A stretch of DNA of 15,848 nt from Bacillota bacterium (GTDB lineage: Bacteria; Bacillota; Clostridia; Christensenellales; Aristaeellaceae), in assembly GCA_023415715.1 (NCBI GenBank), contig JAEZJP010000109.1, positions 1 to 15,848 of the forward strand, read 5' to 3'. The stretch's first letter is position 1, and each line of letters opens with the position of its first letter. The position numbers and the translations under genes were made by a program. Below are positions 13,757-15,848 of the stretch, one piece after another. The notes below the pieces were generated by a model, which did no database searches, was not told the origin of the DNA, and saw nothing but the letters and a program-made list of their open reading frames with translations.

Positions 13757-14155
13757 TCACTCCTTTTCATGTGGATTGCTATTGCAGTTGCATAAGTCCT
13801 GTTCCTTGCATGCCTTATATGCTTCACGGTCCGTAAGATAAGTGGGAAGTTCCCGAAGTTTGGGCTCAAGATACTCCCAAAGCCCTTGGTTTGCTTGAAT
13901 AAAGCGGCCGCTTATTCTGTAGTACGTCCATTGCGCATTCTTATAACTTTCCAGGATCCCGCTCCTCTTGAGCGTTGTCAAATGGCGCGATGCGTTGGAT
14001 TGGGTCAGCATCAGGCAGGCTTCGATTTCGCAAACGCATAACTCGCCGTTCAACAGCAGCGATAATATCCGCAGCCTGCTTTCCTCGGACAGGGCTTTGA
14101 AAATATCCACCAATTCTTCTTCCCCCAACTTATCCGTGTATGAGCATGCACTCAT
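13757..14155 (-). CDS. arsR: ArsR/SmtB-family arsenic-responsive repressor
   Basis: 132 residues with a winged helix-turn-helix (about 14-85): DIFKALSEESRLRIL, then the arsenite-sensing ELCVCEIEAC in the alpha-3 region (Cys40, Cys42, Cys47), then the recognition helix TQSNASRHLTTLKRSGIL. E. coli ArsR uses ELCVCDLC; here the third Cys is displaced by two residues. Additional cysteines lie at Cys4 and in the C-terminal tail (Cys116, Cys122, Cys124). The ATG is the only start in frame, because a stop lies two codons upstream. No good ribosome binding site precedes it, so coupling to the upstream gene or weak initiation is likely. It should repress this operon until As(III) or Sb(III) binds. It sits between the CoADR-like gene and acr3. 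Confidence 0.95.
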   Translation of the reverse strand: MSACSYTDKLGEEELVDIFKALSEESRLRILSLLLNGELCVCEIEACLMLTQSNASRHLTTLKRSGILESYKNAQWTYYRISGRFIQANQGLWEYLEPKLRELPTYLTDREAYKACKEQDLCNCNSNPHEKE

Positions 14156-14156
14156 A
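14139..14156. promoter_or_regulatory. Inverted repeat at the arsR start, possible operator
   Basis: TATGAG and CTCATA arms (6 bp) surround a GCATGC-containing centre over 18 bp, overlapping the first codons of arsR. ArsR proteins usually bind such dyads near promoters. The position after the start codon is unusual and no promoter was recognised in the 41-nt gap upstream, so this may be chance. Confidence 0.3.
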
Positions 14157-14196
14157 TGCTATGTCTTAAAAAAATATTGGTTACACGATTTTCCTT

Positions 14197-15840
14197 TCAC
14201 TTTTTGCTGTGCGATTTGCTGTATTGCTTCTGTCCGCCGGAAAGGTTGAATACCTTTTTGAAACCTCTGCCCAGCAGGATATTCTGAGCTGCGTTCCCGG
14301 TAACGCCCTTGTTACAGTAGGTGACCGTTATGACTTCCTTGTCCAATTCCCGGGCTTCATCCCTCAGTTTCTCATGCGGAATGCTCTGTGCGGTTTCGAT
14401 ATGGTCTTTTTCGTATTGCGAAACAACTCGCGCGTCAATCAGTTCATACCTTTCGCCGGACTGCATCAGGGAATCCAGTTCCTGGGCTGTTATCAGTGGC
14501 CTGCCCCCGTGGATCGCGTTATCCAGAATCATACCCGTGTACATGACCGGATCCTTGGTTGTGGAAAACGGCGGGGCATAGGCCAGATCCAGGTGAAACA
14601 GGTCTTCCACCTTTGCCTTTAGGGTGATTGCCGTTACAAATACATCAATCCTTTTGTCCACGCCATGGAAGCCTGCGATTTGTACGCCAAGCAGTCGCCC
14701 CGTCGCCTTATCCGCGATGCCTTTGATCACCATTTCCTTGCCGCCCATGTATTCAGGCTTGTCCGGTTTAATGTTATGGCACACCGCCACATCATAGCCC
14801 TGTTTGATTGCTTCGCGCTGAGAAAGCCCGGTTTGCGCCACCGCCATATCAAAAATTTTAAAAATTCCCGTGCCCAGGATACCCCTGAATTCGAGGCTGC
14901 CGCCGGTCACGCTGTCCCCGGCGATCCTGCCGGTTTTGTTGGCGGTGGAGCCTAGGGGGTGGTAGACCGGCTTACCGGTCACGGCATGAAACTGCTCAGC
15001 GCAGTCGCCGCAGGCATAAATATCCGGAAAATTTGTCTGCATCTTCGTATTTACGAGGATCGCGCCGGATACGCCAAGCGCTATGCCCGCGTTTTGAGCC
15101 AACTCAGAATTGGGTTTGACCCCGGCAGACAAAAGAACCATGTCTGCTTTGATTTTCCTGCCGTCCAGCAGTATCACGCCGTTTTCTGTGATTTCAGCTG
15201 CAGAAACCCCTGTCATAACGGTAACCCCGTTCTTTTTGATATGCTCCTCCACATATACCGCCATGTCGCTGTCCAGACCCGGCGTTACCTGCGGAAGTTT
15301 CTCCAACATAGTTATCTCCATACCGAGCCCCTTGAGATTTTCGCATACCTCAAGGCCAATGAACCCTGTGCCGATAATCGCGGCGGATGCGGGACGGTGC
15401 GTGTCGATAAAGGCCTTGATGCGGTTCATATCGTTTATATTGCGCAATGTAAATACATGCTGGCCATCCGAGCCTTTGATAGGCGGAACGGCTGCTCTGG
15501 CCCCGGTGGCGATGATAAGCTTGTCGTAATGATCGGCGAAGGTTTCCCCCGTGGTAAGATCTCTGATTTCCAAAGCCTTTTGCGCAGGATGAATGGAAAG
15601 CACCTCGTGCAGTGTGCGGATATCCACGTTATACTTGCTCTTGAAGAACTTGGGATCGCGCGGCGTCAGCTCTGCAGCGCTTTGGACATGGCCGCCGATG
15701 TAGTAGGGCATACCGCACCCGGAATAGGAAATATAGCTGTCCTTCTCATAAATAACTATTTGGGCATCCTCGTCGTTTCGCCTTGCTTTGGCTGCGGCAG
15801 AGGTCCCGGCGGCCACCGCGCCGATGATCACGATACGCAT
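14197..15840 (-). CDS. CoA-disulfide reductase-like flavoprotein with C-terminal rhodanese domain
   Basis: 547 residues. The FAD/NAD(P)-dependent part (1-435) has the FAD motif IVIIGAVAAG (3-12), Cys42 in SYSGCGMPYY as the single active-site cysteine of CoADR/NADH oxidase types, ATGARA (111-116), the nucleotide motif IIGTGFIGLEV (155-165), and YACGDCAE (275-282). Tyr364 and Tyr421 (LAYAPPFSTTKDP) match the two conserved tyrosines of CoA-disulfide reductases. A rhodanese domain (about 450-540) has Cys509 in the loop CNKGVTGN. Fused CoADR-rhodanese proteins are known to reduce CoA disulfides or per-/polysulfides with NAD(P)H. The start is 8 nt from the window edge, so its promoter and most of its binding site are outside. 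The 41-nt gap to arsR suggests one transcript, linking thiol redox to arsenic stress. Confidence 0.93.
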   Translation of the reverse strand: MRIVIIGAVAAGTSAAAKARRNDEDAQIVIYEKDSYISYSGCGMPYYIGGHVQSAAELTPRDPKFFKSKYNVDIRTLHEVLSIHPAQKALEIRDLTTGETFADHYDKLIIATGARAAVPPIKGSDGQHVFTLRNINDMNRIKAFIDTHRPASAAIIGTGFIGLEVCENLKGLGMEITMLEKLPQVTPGLDSDMAVYVEEHIKKNGVTVMTGVSAAEITENGVILLDGRKIKADMVLLSAGVKPNSELAQNAGIALGVSGAILVNTKMQTNFPDIYACGDCAEQFHAVTGKPVYHPLGSTANKTGRIAGDSVTGGSLEFRGILGTGIFKIFDMAVAQTGLSQREAIKQGYDVAVCHNIKPDKPEYMGGKEMVIKGIADKATGRLLGVQIAGFHGVDKRIDVFVTAITLKAKVEDLFHLDLAYAPPFSTTKDPVMYTGMILDNAIHGGRPLITAQELDSLMQSGERYELIDARVVSQYEKDHIETAQSIPHEKLRDEARELDKEVITVTYCNKGVTGNAAQNILLGRGFKKVFNLSGGQKQYSKSHSKK

Positions 15841-15848
15841 AACAATCC

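Noticed and set aside
12669..13841. Long plus-strand open frame (390 codons) opposite acr3
   Set aside because: It is antisense to a clear ACR3 gene, has a shadow-like composition rich in Gln, His, Lys and Arg, and no ribosome binding site or known motif.
14197..15840. Rhodanese domain acting as an Acr2-type arsenate reductase
   Set aside because: Those enzymes carry an HCX5R loop. Here the loop is CNKGVTGN, with Tyr before the Cys and no Arg at the required position.

Overview
The window looks like chromosomal DNA from a low-to-mid GC Gram-positive anaerobe of the Clostridia (Oscillospiraceae or Christensenellaceae-like). The grounds are strong AGGAGG-type ribosome binding sites, TTGACA/TATAAT promoters, split secD and secF genes, a CUT1 transporter without its own ATPase, a membrane-anchored AraC regulator of the YesS/YtdP type, and an ACR3 arsenite pump. 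No rRNA, tRNA, CRISPR array, phage gene or transposase was seen. This assignment is inference from gene content, not a taxonomic match.

Layout. Bases 1-570 hold no gene and are a mosaic of hairpins and repeats, including a 31-bp perfect inverted repeat. A strong promoter then drives a VOC (glyoxalase-fold) gene at 726-1112, which converges on a YbjQ-family gene (1212-1532, minus). A GH105 unsaturated rhamnogalacturonyl hydrolase gene follows (1640-2626, minus) with its own promoter. Next comes a minus-strand unit: an unrecognised small membrane protein, secD and secF, with a promoter about 230 nt upstream of the first gene and an intrinsic terminator after secF. A divergent LysM / peptidoglycan-binding / LysM protein lies on the plus strand (5896-6477).

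Bases 6582-12445 (all minus) encode a sugar-import system: an AraC regulator with an extracellular sensor, two CUT1 permeases and a solute-binding protein. Its architecture matches the Bacillus subtilis ytdP/yteP/ytcP/ytcQ genes, which lie next to the GH105 gene yteR. The GH105 gene about 4 kb away would be the cytoplasmic enzyme for the imported pectin-derived disaccharide. The secDF unit and the LysM gene sit between the two parts.

Bases 12687-15840 (minus) are an arsenic/thiol-stress cluster: a CoA-disulfide-reductase-like flavoprotein with a C-terminal rhodanese domain, an ArsR repressor rich in cysteines, and the ACR3 arsenite efflux permease. No arsenate reductase gene lies in the window.

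Points most worth a second look are the solute-binding protein with Ser where a lipobox Cys is expected, the rhodanese-CoADR/ArsR/ACR3 arrangement, the extra cysteines of ArsR, the unknown protein and long leader ahead of secDF, and the repeat mosaic at the left edge. No wholly new system could be demonstrated from the sequence alone.
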